Below the pieces are notes generated by a model that saw only the letters and a list, made by a program, of their open reading frames with translations, was not told the origin of the DNA and ran no database searches. A DNA stretch of 64,000 bases from Struthio camelus (Eukaryota > Chordata > Aves > Struthioniformes > Struthionidae): positions 18,101,068 to 18,165,067 of the forward strand of contig NC_090952.1 in NCBI RefSeq assembly GCF_040807025.1, given 5' to 3'. Each line of letters begins with the position of its first letter. Position 1 is the first letter of the stretch. This document shows positions 13,665 through 25,474 of the stretch, in pieces. Made by a program: the position numbers and the translations under genes.

Positions 13665-15555
13665 TTTAAATTACTTGGCATTGTTTCATTTTAACTGGAG
13701 ATACTGAGTCAAAAATTTACCTATCTTCTCTTATTTGACAGATCATGTTCATTTTTTAACTAGCAATCATCTAAATAGAATATGAGTCATACAGTGAAAA
13801 AATAACAGTCTCAATTCATGCAATATATCTATTACATCTATGCCAAACAGAAGAATGAGCTGAACATAATATTAACTTCTCGCTTTCCAGCAAATGCTAC
13901 TTAGCTGTAGCTCATAATATGAGCTGAGAAGATTAGGCTTACGAAATCTCAAATTTTCCAGTCCAGAGGGAACAGTGGAAAACAGTACACAACAAAATAA
14001 TAAAGCCAGCCTGCTTTTACTTAAAACAAACCTAACACTGTGTCAACGTCCTTTTCCGATGATTGATGGAGTAATATGGAAGTACACCAAAATACCAGTT
14101 CTGCTGTCATTTAGAAAAACAAACATATTGAATTCAACCAAAGAAACAATTGTACGGATAAAAAAAATATACTGACAAGGCAAGAACACAATATAGTACA
14201 GAGAAGTATGGAGAAGTACAGAGATAACAGTGGTATTCTGTTAGCTGCCCAACTAATCGGGAACAAAGTGCTGACAGGCCCTAGCAACACACTGAAATAA
14301 TGCAGAAGTCAAAGCTGAAAATCCCACAGGTCTTTTTAGGCCCTCCCTTTAATTATGATTATCTACTTGATAAAGATGCATAAGCTTCTACGAAGTAGGG
14401 ATCTCAGGTCATGGCTTTTGCACAGCGCAGATGACTCAAGGAAAACAAAATGCTAGAGTAGCCTTGCCAGGCATGCTGCAAGACTTGTAGGGATAGGCAG
14501 CATGCCTCAGGTGGCAGGCAGAGTGGGCACCGGGGCACTATGAGAGTGTCTTCAGGGATTCAGGTGGGAGCTCAAGCTGGATTCTTCAGTAAGAGAAATT
14601 TTTAATAGAGCAGTCCTTAGGAACAGCTTAGAAAAGCAGTCTGGATGTGACCGTAAGGAACCAAAATGAAAAATAATAGTTTTCAATAATTTTAAAGAAA
14701 TAAAAATAACTACCGAAACTGACCATACAAATCTAATCTATTACAAAAAGTCTCACTGAATTTTCAATTTCATTCCTATGAATCCGCCTTCTAATTTTTG
14801 TAGCTTATTTGCTTGAATGCATAATTTTAATTCAAAACTGAAAAAGCTCTGTAATGAATGCATGACTTTTTAAAAGCTGCTATTAGAAACACCTGTGCTA
14901 GTCACAGCTTGGTCAAGCATGAGCAAGCCTAGACAATGGCCATGGCTAAAGATGGCAATGGCTGATTTGGTGATCATGAGGACTCTCATGTTCTTGGAAA
15001 CCATCCATATGATTTAATATAGCTTTCCATAATAAGTGTGTAATGCTGCAGGACTAGGAGTCTTCCAATAGTCTGGCAACATTCTTGAGTGGTTTTGTGA
15101 CTGCAGGGAAGGCTAATTAAGCTAGAAGGAATAAGGTGTGTAAAGAACACAACAATTACAAACTCAGAGAAGTCTCTAGAAGAGAAAGGGAACAATCCAC
15201 TAATTCTATTTGATTTGAATGACAGTATGAGTCAGGAGAAAGTTATGAAGGTAAAATGGGAAAGAGATCATATTTTGAACAGAGGCAAAGAAGATATCAA
15301 CTGTGAGAGGCTGACAGCGAAAGGAATCTTATGGTGGGGACCTAGGTTGTTAGACTCCCAAGTTAGCTTAAAGGTCACCTCTGAAAGACAGCATTTCAAA
15401 GGGCAAATATTATAAGGTTGCCCTCTCTGCTCTTGAAGCTGAATTAAGCCTCCAAGAGCTCGACTTTGAAGGATAGCACTCAAGTTTTGCCTTAACTGGC
15501 CTCTCGTCTTGCATCATTTTTTTTTTTCTGTTAGGAGATAATGCTTCATATATTT
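13665..15555. other. Non-coding stretch, probably partly old repeat
   Basis: No exon is recognised. A GC-richer piece at 14,450-14,580 has AGGCAGCATGCC-like short repeats. The right part may belong to the decayed LINE that is clearer from 15.56 kb on. Confidence 0.5.
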
Positions 15556-15559
15556 GCTT

Positions 15560-16950
15560 CAAGATCAGCAATGTAAAGAGCAAGAGGATATACAATGATA
15601 AAGAATAGAAGGATTTATCATGATGGCTATCTACTACAGAATACCAGATCCAGAAACGTAGATTGATGAGGCTTCTTTGGGATACACTGCTATCATCACC
15701 AGTAACGGGAATTTGCCAAGAAAGGGAGAGTACTTAAGTACTCAGATATGTGGTAAAAGAAACAAAACACAAACTGTCGTGCCAAATCTTAGAATGCATC
15801 AATAACAGTTTTTGCAACTGTAGGGGGAGACAGCTACGAGAAGAAATGTTTTTATAGTTTGCAGAGAGCAACTTGCTGAGAATGGGAAGATGTAAGACAA
15901 GCTGGAGGAGATGAGAACGGTCAGTCCCTTAAAAAAGAAAAGAGGGAAAACAGTAAAATCAAATCAGTGTATTTTAAGCAGGCAGACCAAATGATAAATT
16001 AACGGAAATATGAATTCCTCATTGACCTCACATACAAGAGAGAAACACACAGAAAGTGGAAATGAGGTCAAATGGCTAAGGGAATGCACGAAAGACTAAC
16101 ATGGCATTAAAGCAGAAAAAAAAAAAAAAAGCAGTCACTGTATGGATATTGGCAGTAAGAGAAAAACAACATAGTTTAATAGCTCACTATTCAATGTCAC
16201 TATCAACACAATGAGATGGCTGAAGTTTTCAATACACGCCTGCAACTGTCTTGATACTAAGGCCATTTATGTGGGTGACTAACACAAGTATCAACAACAA
16301 AGAGGTGAAATCTCAGCCTAGAACAGAGACATAACAAGTTAGAAGGCACTCAATGAGCTAAAGATTTTCAAATTAAAGGGACCTGATAATCTGCCAGCTG
16401 TTTAGCTAGCCAGAGAAATCTCAGGACAATTAACAGTACCTTAGAGGACTGAAAAAGGATAGGTTATGGAGTGAAAAACCTGATAATCAACGTATATTGC
16501 CTACCAATAAAATAGGAAATGGAAAAGTGGAGCTGGGAATTATAGTCAGATTAAGTCTGTAGCACAAGATTAAAGACATCAGCTGTAAACTGTGGGAGAA
16601 ACATTGGGAAATAAGGGTCAACCAACATGACTGTCAAAAATAAAGTGTAGCAAACCCAGCTAATTTCCTTTTAGGTAGCATTTTCTCTACTATGAATTTA
16701 CTACATATGCATTAAAAAATGAACAAACCAAAATTCTTGGAAGGCTCTTTGACTTTAAGAGACTTGCAAACAATTCTTGAGTTTTAAAAAAGAGTCTTCA
16801 AAAGATTAAATGGTATCTTAGGAAAATGGAGGTGCTTTAGCTAAACAACAGACAGGTATGTCTACAGGGCAACGGACAATGAGGCAGGGACCTCCAGTAA
16901 AGCAAGTCCTCATGGGAAAGTAACAGCATTATGCCGAGATGTTTAATCTG
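15560..16950 (+). mobile_element. Ancient, heavily decayed CR1/L3-like LINE
   Basis: Patches on the plus strand resemble the ORF2 of old amniote CR1/L3-type LINEs. At 16,216-16,236 the translation MAEVFNT matches the segment before the RT usually seen as K-AEVFN-FASVF. Near 16,360-16,395 a stretch matches the loop before GPDGIHP, and at 16,620-16,690 the reading NQHDCQK followed by a Leu/Phe-rich stretch recalls NQHGFVKNKSC and the block after it. The three patches fall in the right order and strand but in different frames, with many stops, so the copy is far older than the CR1 at 62 kb. The ends are vague; an adenine run at 16,117-16,131 interrupts it. The similarity is by eye. Confidence 0.55.
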
Positions 16951-17309
16951 GGTCCTGAAACCACGGGGTCTTGACTTTTAAATATCTGCTCCTACCATGA
17001 GATCAATAAAACTCCTCCTTTAGAATTCAAGACCATATGATTCTAAATGTTCATTATCATATGACAAATTTCAGTGCATTTCTACACTGAAAAGTGATAA
17101 AGAAAAAATGACATTGCCTGATACGGAAATTTTTGTCCTATTCCAAAATGATTTTTCACTTGCAAAGTATCCCTTTTACGTTGACATAATTCCAAGATAT
17201 GTCTAATTTGGTTTTTACCACAGCTGTAAAAAAGGTAAGGGAACAACATTGATCCAACACCGTGTTTCCTGGTAAGCAAATATATACAGTAAGCGACTAG
17301 ATTTGGTAA

Positions 17310-17391
17310 GGGATCAGGAGATCACATAGAATTTTGATTTGAATCAGGAAATCCATCCCACTCCAAATTCTACATGAATCTCCTGATCACT
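17310..17391. other. Long imperfect stem-loop of pre-miRNA size
   Basis: The left arm 17,312-17,334 (GATCAGGAGAT, four bases, TAGAATTT) pairs with the right arm 17,365-17,388 (its reverse complement with a five-base internal loop). That gives 19 perfect pairs in two blocks of 11 and 8, and the loop is 30 bases with a small inner stem. Length and shape fit a microRNA precursor, but no known microRNA sequence is recognised. It may also be the remains of a small inverted-repeat transposon or a chance hairpin. Confidence 0.45.
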
Positions 17392-17399
17392 GGCTGCTT

Positions 17400-20300
17400 C
17401 TGCTTTTCACATTCAGAACAGAAATGCCATTCTGCACCTTTGAAACTTCTCCTCTTCTAATGAAAAATTATTTTTGTTAAAACAGTTCCTGCCTTGCACT
17501 AATCATCTGGTTTCATAGTCATCATCTTTCTACGATATCTGGAAACGTGCTTAGCCTGCAAAGGCAGTGTGGGGAGACTTTTTGGTTCTCTTTTGAAATA
17601 CCTAGCACTCAGCAATGTAAGCTGAAATAAACTGAATTTCCTGGAATATCATTTGGCTTTGCTACAAGGTACCCTACAGTAACACTTAATTGAAAATCAG
17701 TGTTTCATCCAAGACCAATTCTTCAAAAAAAGATAAACTATACACAAGATATCTATCCCCCTTCTATCACTGATACCTGGATATTTGCCCCTACATCTTC
17801 AGATAGAAGTGGCTTTGCTATTAACCCTCAGAGTTTCTGACCTTGCCACTCTTATGAAATAATAGCATAAGCTAGGAGAATTTTCTTTCAAATGAAATGT
17901 TTACTCTATAAACCTGTAACTGCTATATTGCATTATATTTTTATGTTTATTGTTGTGAAATGATGTTGTTTGTAAGTATAATTCTGTAATAAAAGGAAAA
18001 CAAAGATTGATGCTGAAAGAGAATGAAATTTCAGAATGTACTATAAAATTAATCTAATACTGGAAAATCATAAAAAAGTGCAATTACTCTATTTACAGGT
18101 AGAAAAAGGAAAAACAACTGCATACATAAAAATAAGAATAAAAGCTTTATTGTTATAGGAGGAAGCTGATGAATATAAAAATGATAGTGAAATCTTCTTA
18201 CAAGCAAAAGGGTTAATCTTAACTGCTCATCAGTTTTGACTACAACACAGACTTGACTTTAACGCTATAAAACACTTTTTCCTTACTAAAAAGCGCTGTA
18301 TCTATTGCACTAGTCTCCTGAGTCTTTTCACCCGAATCACAGTGCAGTCAACCACAACTCCTCTTTGTTTTGCAAACTTGATGCTCAGCTATATCTTCTT
18401 TGATGCCATTTTGAAGGTAGCGGTTGGTACCACAGACCCAAACACTGATGAAAGAAGCAGATTATCTAGTAAATATATCTTTCTAGAAAACATATTTACA
18501 ACCTTAAGGGAAAATATCAAAGGAGGACGCAAAAAAAGATACTTTGGTATGGGGAATGCTTGGAATTGTACAATATTACGTACTAGAGATGGACGAGAGA
18601 AGGAGCAGCTATGAATGCTGGTTTATCATAGGCTATCTAGTAACACGTCTGCGAAGCTCATGGACTAGAGATAAGTTGCTGAACAGTGTAAGAGAATATG
18701 AAAAATACAGACTGCAAGAAACATTAACATTTACTGTACTAGCAATACATACAGTTTTGGGCGTTTCCTTGTTAGAGGAGCTACTTCAGGGAAATTCTAA
18801 GAAAACATTTATTGCAGTTTACCAGACAAGCAATAAAAGCCATGCTATTTTACATCATTATCCCCAAAGGACAAAGAATATGTGTCACAATATTCCCAAT
18901 CAAAGAAACTGATAAAGCATCTATTTTCAGAGTAAGCAAAGTGGAAAGTAAAGACAGTAAAGCCTCTACAAAGCTGACTTGTGATCCACACCCCTGTTCT
19001 GCTGGAGCGTACTTCCATGGCATACAATAAAGCTACAAAGATCAAGATAAAAAATAAACTACAGGTAGGTCCTGAAACTTACCCATGATGCCTACATACA
19101 GTACAATGGGAAAAAAAGCCCTCTGCAGAACTTCTTAAGGCTCTGTACCAGCATCTGCAGTTCCTACCACCCCTTAATGAAATTAACAACAACAAAAGTG
19201 GCTGTCCCTATAGCCAAGAAATTTACTTATAAGGGAAGATCACAGGTCATCCGCCAAAGTCAGAGACAACATCCTTCTTTTGCAATTTAATGTACAAAAA
19301 GATAGGAAGGAACCATATTAAGGCAATGCAAAATTGAAAAATGCTGTGGAAAGAGCTACTTCTTGAACTATAGCAATTAAAAGCCTTGACATATCTATGA
19401 GAGAAGGGAACGGATACTCTTTATTATACTGTAAGCAAGGCAAATGGCAGATTGATATCCCTTGGCACAGGAATATGCTACTAAATATTTGAAGACAAGC
19501 TGTGACTTCAAATATCACATCCAACTGCAACTTTTTTTTTTTTTTTTTTTGCAGAAAAAGCAACTCATGCTGAGGAAGATATGGCTTATTTGAAACTTAT
19601 TTACTGTCATAACAGATGGTGAAGACTAGAGAGAATATAAATGAAAAATATGGGGGCCCAATAAATGTCAAGACTACCAACTTGGCTTGTAAAATTAAAA
19701 GAAAAAAAGAAGCTATATCTATGCAAGATACAGAAACTTATCAGAATAGATTAGCTTTTTAACATCTTGGAAATAACCATTTTTCTGCCCACACAACGCA
19801 AGATTAAAAATTGCACTGATACTAAAATCATAACCATCCTGAAAAAGTTATATAGTATTATCTAGACAGACTTAAAATTATCCAGAGCTCTTTTCTGGGC
19901 ATTTATCTCCAAACCTCTGGTTGACCAAGAACATTTTATCAGTTACATCCAGAACGGTCAAGATAGATCGTTTCTTGTGAGCCCATGTGGCAGGTGAGAA
20001 GTCTGCTGGAATGCCGCGATGCACAGCCCAGAGGAAGTCTGTTCGAGCTGCAGCCAGAGCTATAGATTCAGGGCCTGCTCTTGACTAGGAATTTTCAAGT
20101 TCAGGGGTTTCACTTCAAACAAAATAAAATTTTAAAATAGCAAAATCACCTGCAAAATAGAATTATTCTTCCCTATGCTCAGCCCCCATTCTAACACTCA
20201 GCTCAATCTTCCTTGACTTCAAAGAGAACTGGGGATTCTCGGGACTCTCCAAAAGGCACCTGGCATCTTACAAAATTAGGTCCCAGATCTTCTGCATAGA

Positions 20301-22595
20301 ATAGGATGCTTGCATTATGCACCTTTCCTTATTTTCTAAGTTACGCAGGTGAAACATGAACCACTGAAGAACAAATCACATCTGGTCAGTTATGAAAGGA
20401 AACAGTGCATTTGCACTGTTAGTGAAGCCAGGATTATCTTGGCAATGCTTCTGATACAAAAAGCAAGCAATAATTAACGCAGAACAAAAACAAAGAGAAA
20501 ATGGCATTCTCAAAAAAATCTCAAGTAAATTGTCAATTTAAACTTATATAATAAAGCTGAAGTGGAAAAAGTATACCTCCTTGGAAAGTGGAGCTTTCAC
20601 AATTATACTGTACAATGCGTTAACCCTGTAGCTCATGTGAGAGTATAAAGCGAAATGCAAAATGCATAGACCTTAGTCTATTTTTAGTTTCTCTGCTGCT
20701 GTTTTATATCACTTAGATGACTGGAAAATACACTATTTTAATGCACTATCTCGTTCACTAAAATATTTCACAGCTAATTTTATTTTAAATTTAGTAATGA
20801 ATTTCAGAACGTGGCAGTAAACGGATTATTAGATACTCTACAAAGACACAAACAAGTAAAAGTGTGAGTATGCTTCATTTTTATATAGTTGTGCTTAATG
20901 AAAAACAAGGAAACATACACAAAGTATTTTAGTTTTTCATGTTTCTACCTTTTATGTTTTCTGTGCATTATATTTGAATGCCGTCCTCTTGATTATATTC
21001 TCTGAAATATGTGTTTGAAGTAAGATACTTTATTTTAATAAGTGGAACAAAGCTTTGAATAGCTTGGTTCAAAAAACAGTTTTAAATGAAAGGAGCTGTT
21101 GCTAAGCACAGGGATCTCTGCCAAATACTTTTTAAATGGTTTATTGTGCCCTAGCAATCCTGAGATTAAAAACATCTCTTGAATTACAATGACACATCAA
21201 AAAATAAAATTAATGTGGGGGTTTTCATTACAAGAATTGAGCCTCTGTGTGTTATTCTTTCCATTAGATAAGAAAGAAACATACTGTGGTACATTGTTTT
21301 TGCTGTCAGAGCGAGCTTTTAGGCAAATATACAATATCACACTATATCCCTCACGGATTCAGTCATGCACTGTACAAGTTCTTCTATTAATTTACCTTAA
21401 TGCTGTGGATTTAAGGGATAGACAGTATATTTTCACATATTTTTCTGTACTAGATATGAGTTATTTTTAAACCCTCTGTAAGTCTTCATCAAAATCAGGA
21501 GATCTCATTGCTTCATATGACTACAATACGAATAACAGGATTACCTCACTGTAATAAACAGATTAATTTTCCACAGTTTTTGCAACAGTTACAGAATAAT
21601 TGTTTTGCCAAGCTCTTATATCGCAACATCGTAGAGCGTATAGATCTCACAGTGTCAGTGATAAACCTGAATGCAGAGGGAAGTAAAACAAAATCAATAG
21701 CATTTCTTAGTTAATAAAGATGTCTAAACCAGCGCTCAACAATGTTGGCCTCATAGAACACAAATTATTATTTAGAATAGGGGAAAAGGAAGTACCAAAG
21801 ACAACAGAGAAAATAGCTGCTAATTGATTTTAAACCAAACTTGAGCTCCACATCCTGAATTTCTATTTTAGTTTGTATCTGTAGGTCCTCTAAATATGCA
21901 ACAAATCACAAACATAGCGCCAGAAATCTCAAGCTGGATATGAAAGCAGAAGCATGCGGATTAGTAGGACCTTTTTTTGAAAATATTAACTTCTGTATTT
22001 TGCCCAACATCCCAGAAGATACCTGTGAAAGACATCACACATACCATGCCTGATGAAACAATAAAGTACCAATGTACATGTGTTAGCTCACAGCCTTTTA
22101 CCTGTCAAAATATACTTTTCTGCTATTATTTCACAAAGACAAATCAAGTCATTCATTCGAGAGTTACAGATTATTGCAAATGAAAACAAAACCCCTTATA
22201 CATATTCAAAGTCAGCAAAATCAAAACTAGGTTAAGTTAGCAGATATAAACACTTCTAATAATGATTAGAACCAGTGGCTCAAATTACATTTGTCATGTT
22301 ACTCACATACATAATACCTCGAGTTACTCAAATAATATGCAAAGAAATCCAATTCCAAAGATTCACAGTGAATGCTTGCCACTTGCGTATGTCATATATT
22401 TTCATAATCATTAAAAAGATATCTATTAAGATTTTCATTAAACCCAAAATACTTCTCTCTCAAAGAATTTCCATATTTCAGTAACTGTCCCCCAACGCGA
22501 CTCTGCTTTCAATGCAGTTTGGACATACAAGTCCAAGTTTTCTCCTCTTAAAAAGGAAATACATGAGGAAAAAAAAAAAAAAACGAAAGGAAAAC
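17400..22595. other. Non-coding AT-rich stretch
   Basis: Overlapping plus-strand frames at 18,342-18,912 (90 and 122 codons) have no recognisable motif and no splice signals of note. A 22-base T-run ends in TTGCAG at about 19,555. No other structure was seen apart from the palindrome at 20,401. Confidence 0.6.
20401..20420. repeat. 20-bp near-perfect palindrome
   Basis: AACAGTGCA and TGCACTGTT, separated by TT, are perfect 9-bp inverted arms. No function is assigned; it could be a dimer-binding site. Confidence 0.5.
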
Positions 22596-22599
22596 CAAG

Positions 22600-23110
22600 G
22601 TCACTTTCTCAAATTGGCTGCAGAATCTTTGCCTCTCCAAGCAAGTAAAAACGCCACCAGGAACGTCGCCAGGGATCTCCAACAGCCAGAAAGGAGTTCC
22701 CCTGCTGTAAGGGGGGAACCTACTTTCCGTCGGCACAACTGTGACCTGGCTGGAGCACCAGTTTTGAGGGGGTTGGAACAAGGACTGTGGGAATACAGAA
22801 GAAGCATGACAGACAAGATCTGTTACACCTCTCCTTCACTGTTGTAACCACGGTGACTTCCAGCTGCTAAGCCTTTTTGAGACAGGGCAAAGTGACTTTG
22901 GAGCAAGAAGTCGGGAAACAGTAGCTCGATCCACTTCCCAAGCAGTCCCCAGTGCTCAGCCCAGCCGACAGGCGGACTCTGGCCTTACAGTAACACTGGG
23001 CAGGAGTACAGCGGGGAAAGGTTACCAGAGAAAAGACAAGGCCTGGGATATAGCCACCACAAATGCGTACATAGCATATCCTCAAAACCAACAGAGGTGG
23101 GAGAAAAGGT
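22600..23110. other. GC-richer patch with ORFs on both strands
   Basis: The sequence rises to roughly half GC for 500 bases. On the plus strand 22,512-22,847 is open for 111 codons, beginning in an A-run that encodes poly-Lys. On the minus strand 22,867-23,130 is open for 87 codons and carries two strong acceptor-like pyrimidine tracts, ending near 23,080 and 23,008. No donor gives a convincing internal exon, and the minus frame ends in TAG at 22,867. I see no repeat family. It could be an exon of a non-coding transcript or a regulatory element. Confidence 0.2.
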
Positions 23111-23114
23111 GACA

Positions 23115-24935
23115 ACAGTGAAAACAACAAAAAAGGTGAATGTGAGTTGATCTATATGCATAATTAAACCTAAAAACTTGCAGTTGGAGATCATGACTTA
23201 ACACAACAAAAGGATCACCTTCCTATATACGGTATTTTTCCTTACAGCAACTTTTTTGTGTATTGTAAACTATTCAGAATCATTTTCTATAACTAGGTCG
23301 GTATATAGTCTAGCACAATGGGTTCTCCTTTTGAAAAATAGTGATTTTGGAAGAACACGGCCTCACCTCGCATTGCACAAACTACCTAACCTGCACAGCG
23401 ATTGATATGCATTTGCATTTCTTTGTGTCTGAAACTTGCAAAAGGTTCTTTCACACTCCCAAAGGCCTACTCCCAGAAGCGAACTTAAAATATATGTCTT
23501 TTTAAAAGCAGGTATTAAAGATGCTATATGTTTGTCAGGTTGAGAAATACCTAATGTAAGATACTACGTATTTCAGTTGCAGACACTCTCTAGCTTAACT
23601 TTCTTCCTTCAGGTGATGCCTCCTAAATCCATTTTTATCCTAATCAGCGATAACATTCTCCCTGCCTTCAACGGGATAGGACCAGGACGCCATTCTTTAA
23701 CTCATCAAGCCCACTCGTCTCAGGAGAAGTCCTAAGGCAATGAATGCCACTAGGAAACATATTCCTAATACAGCCACATTTGAGTCTCTGCTCAGATAGG
23801 AAATAAGAAGTAAAGCACTTTTAGAATGAATCAGATCTCTTCAACCTCTGCTGAAAGAAGGCTATCAGAGTTTATAGCTCTGAAAAAGTGAAGATGAGAC
23901 ATATAGACGATGAAAACAATTACAAGCCCTTACACGCCTCTTCTGCAAACATGCACTTTTCTGTTTCTCTTTGATAATACTATGTAACTCCAGATTTCTA
24001 CAATACAAGGAGAGTAAGCAGTCTCACATGAAACATTCATCTACTAGGAAAGGCATTTACTGGTCTCAGAAGCCAAATATCACCAAAACCAAAATGCAAC
24101 ATTATTTGGACAAACATGAAATGAATTTTCATGATATTCTAAGCTGCAAGAAGATGCGGTCCCCTTCACTACCGTTCAATAATCGATAACACTCACTAGG
24201 AGAAGTACACTGTGCAAGTACGGTGCACTAGCACTGAAGCTCAGCTTCGGCCATTTCAGCCAGCATTAGTTTCATTTTATCTTCTCAAGTAGTATAATAG
24301 CTTCTTATTAGGTTACTCGGCTTAGAGCTTATTTTTAAAATTAAATTTAAGCTATAATAAATTATTGTATAGATTGAAGCAAAATATTATAACAGTAGCT
24401 TGCAGACGATGTTATTTCAGTGAAGATGTGTCATAAGTTTAAGGTTTAATGTTTCTCTAACGATAGCTCTGCTGGTTAATTGAAACAAGTACTGTAGAGA
24501 TATTTTTCCTCTTTTGGCAATTGCTGCTTTTACTAACATTCAAGTGAAAAATAAACATACTTTAGGTACTGGACCCTCCTTAAGCCCTTTTGTAAACGGA
24601 ATACTGAAATTTCAAAATTAATAATAAATTGAATTAGTTTTCAAAGCACATTTTATCTTTAATGAAATATTTGAACCGAGTTAAGTGAGGCACACACAGC
24701 AAATTCAAACATATACGCACACACATGCAGGCACTCTGCTCGCATGGGCTCTCTCTCTAGGTAAAAGGTGGAGGAAGAACCCCCCCATGCTGCCACTGAC
24801 CAGATCCTCGTTAGTTACATTAATACAATAAACATATGGAACTTCACAGTTTCAACTTAAAACAACGTGTAACCATTTTTTGGAAATGCTGAAGTTATCT
24901 TCCATCCCTCAGGTCTGCTGCAGACCTTCAGGAGC
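23115..24935. other. AT-rich flank left of the CpG island
   Basis: No gene or repeat family is seen. A short ACAC-rich piece lies at 24,690-24,730. GC content climbs only after about 24,900. Confidence 0.65.
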
Positions 24936-25108
24936 AGGGCAAGCCACCAGCGCTGCCTGCAGCCTTCCGGCACCTCCTCGCGCCTACGGTTTTTGACAGG
25001 TTAGAAAACGCCACGCAGTGAAACCAAACGGGGGGCGGCAGACGGCGCAGAGCTCCGAGCTGCCCGGCCAGGCCGAGCAGCGCCGCCGGCCCGCCCCCGA
25101 CCCGCCGC

Positions 25109-25220
25109 ACCAGCAGCGCCGCCGCCGCCGCCGCCGCCGCGCCCGGCCCCCCCCACCAGCGCCGCCGCCGCCGCCCCCGCCGCACCAGCGCCGCCGCCGC
25201 CGCCCGCCGCGCCCGGCCCG
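25109..25220. repeat. GCC-repeat cluster with about 27-bp higher-order unit
   Basis: Seven exact GCC units run from 25,118 to 25,138. The block CACCAGC followed by GCC repeats then recurs at about 25,108, 25,155 and 25,181, which suggests that a unit of roughly 27 bp was duplicated. In translation it gives poly-Arg or Pro on the plus strand and Ala or Gly runs on the minus strand, depending on the frame. Such repeats are slippage-prone and common in bird promoters. Confidence 0.85.
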
Positions 25221-25238
25221 CCGCGGGCTGTGCCCATG

Positions 25239-25253
25239 GCGCCACCTGGCGGC
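25239..25253 (-). promoter_or_regulatory. CTCF-type binding site
   Basis: On the minus strand the sequence is GCCGCCAGGTGGCGC. Against the core CTCF consensus CCASYAGRKGGCRS it agrees at 13 of 14 positions. It lies in the middle of the CpG island and partly overlaps a plus-strand ATG (25,236) and a minus-strand ATG with a good Kozak context (25,237). A site of this quality in an island could act as a boundary or loop anchor whose minus orientation would favour loops to the left. Binding itself is inferred. Confidence 0.6.
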
Positions 25254-25254
25254 G

Positions 25255-25468
25255 CGCCCCGCTCGCCGGCGGCAGCGGCCCCCGGGCACCGCCCCGCGCT
25301 GACGCCGCCTGCGGCGCTTGCGCTTCATGGCTTTGTTACCTCTTCTGGACGGTTTCGTGTTTGCTTTGAGCACCTGCCAGCGGCCGAGGCAACGTAACGG
25401 TGTTTCGCAGGTCTGACCAAGTCACTCAGCTGAAGACCATGCCAGGGCTGATTTGGGCTGTTGAAGTG
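25255..25468 (+). other. Candidate first exon ending at a strong donor
   Basis: If the CpG island is transcribed to the right, the first strong splice donor is GTG/GTGAGT with the GT at 25,469. The stretch before it includes an ATG at 25,439 that opens ten codons (M-P-G-L-I-W-A-V-E-V) and reaches the donor in phase 0. An earlier ATG at 25,327 gives a short hydrophobic N-terminus (MALLPLLDGFVFALSTC) and meets a weaker donor CAG/GTCTGA at 25,411. Neither is clearly the true start and the exon may be purely untranslated. The 5' boundary given is a guess at a start site inside the island. Confidence 0.35.
25314..25323. promoter_or_regulatory. NRF1-like site
   Basis: GCGCTTGCGC differs at one base from the NRF1 core GCGCAYGCGC. 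It sits near the right end of the CpG island, where a transcription start would be expected. A single short match is suggestive only. Confidence 0.35.
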
Positions 25469-25474
25469 GTGAGT

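Larger units (their letters stand above)
24940..25415. promoter_or_regulatory. CpG island, likely promoter and first exon
   Basis: This is the only strongly GC-rich, CpG-dense stretch in the window and it rises abruptly from AT-rich flanks. It holds GCC/CGG repeats, several GGGGCGG/CCGCCCC Sp1-type boxes (for example at 25,028 and 25,091), an NRF1-like site at 25,314 and a CTCF-type site at 25,239, and it shows no TATA box. Such islands in birds normally mark promoters and may fire in both directions. Rightward transcription is weakly favoured by a good splice donor at 25,469; the minus strand offers only weaker donors such as GAG/GTAACA near 25,345. Open frames inside are low-complexity (Arg, Pro, Ala or Gly runs) on both strands and are probably by-products of the triplet repeat. 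Which gene it serves cannot be read from the window. Confidence 0.8.

Noticed and set aside
18342..18912. Overlapping plus-strand ORFs of 90 and 122 codons
   Set aside because: No motif, no splice context and normal intergenic composition; this length is expected by chance in 64 kb.
24984..25373. Arg/Gly/Ala-rich ORFs of 78-129 codons on the minus strand and a 94-codon Arg/Pro ORF on the plus strand in the CpG island
   Set aside because: These follow from the GCC repeat read in different frames. All frames are open at once, so openness is not evidence of coding.
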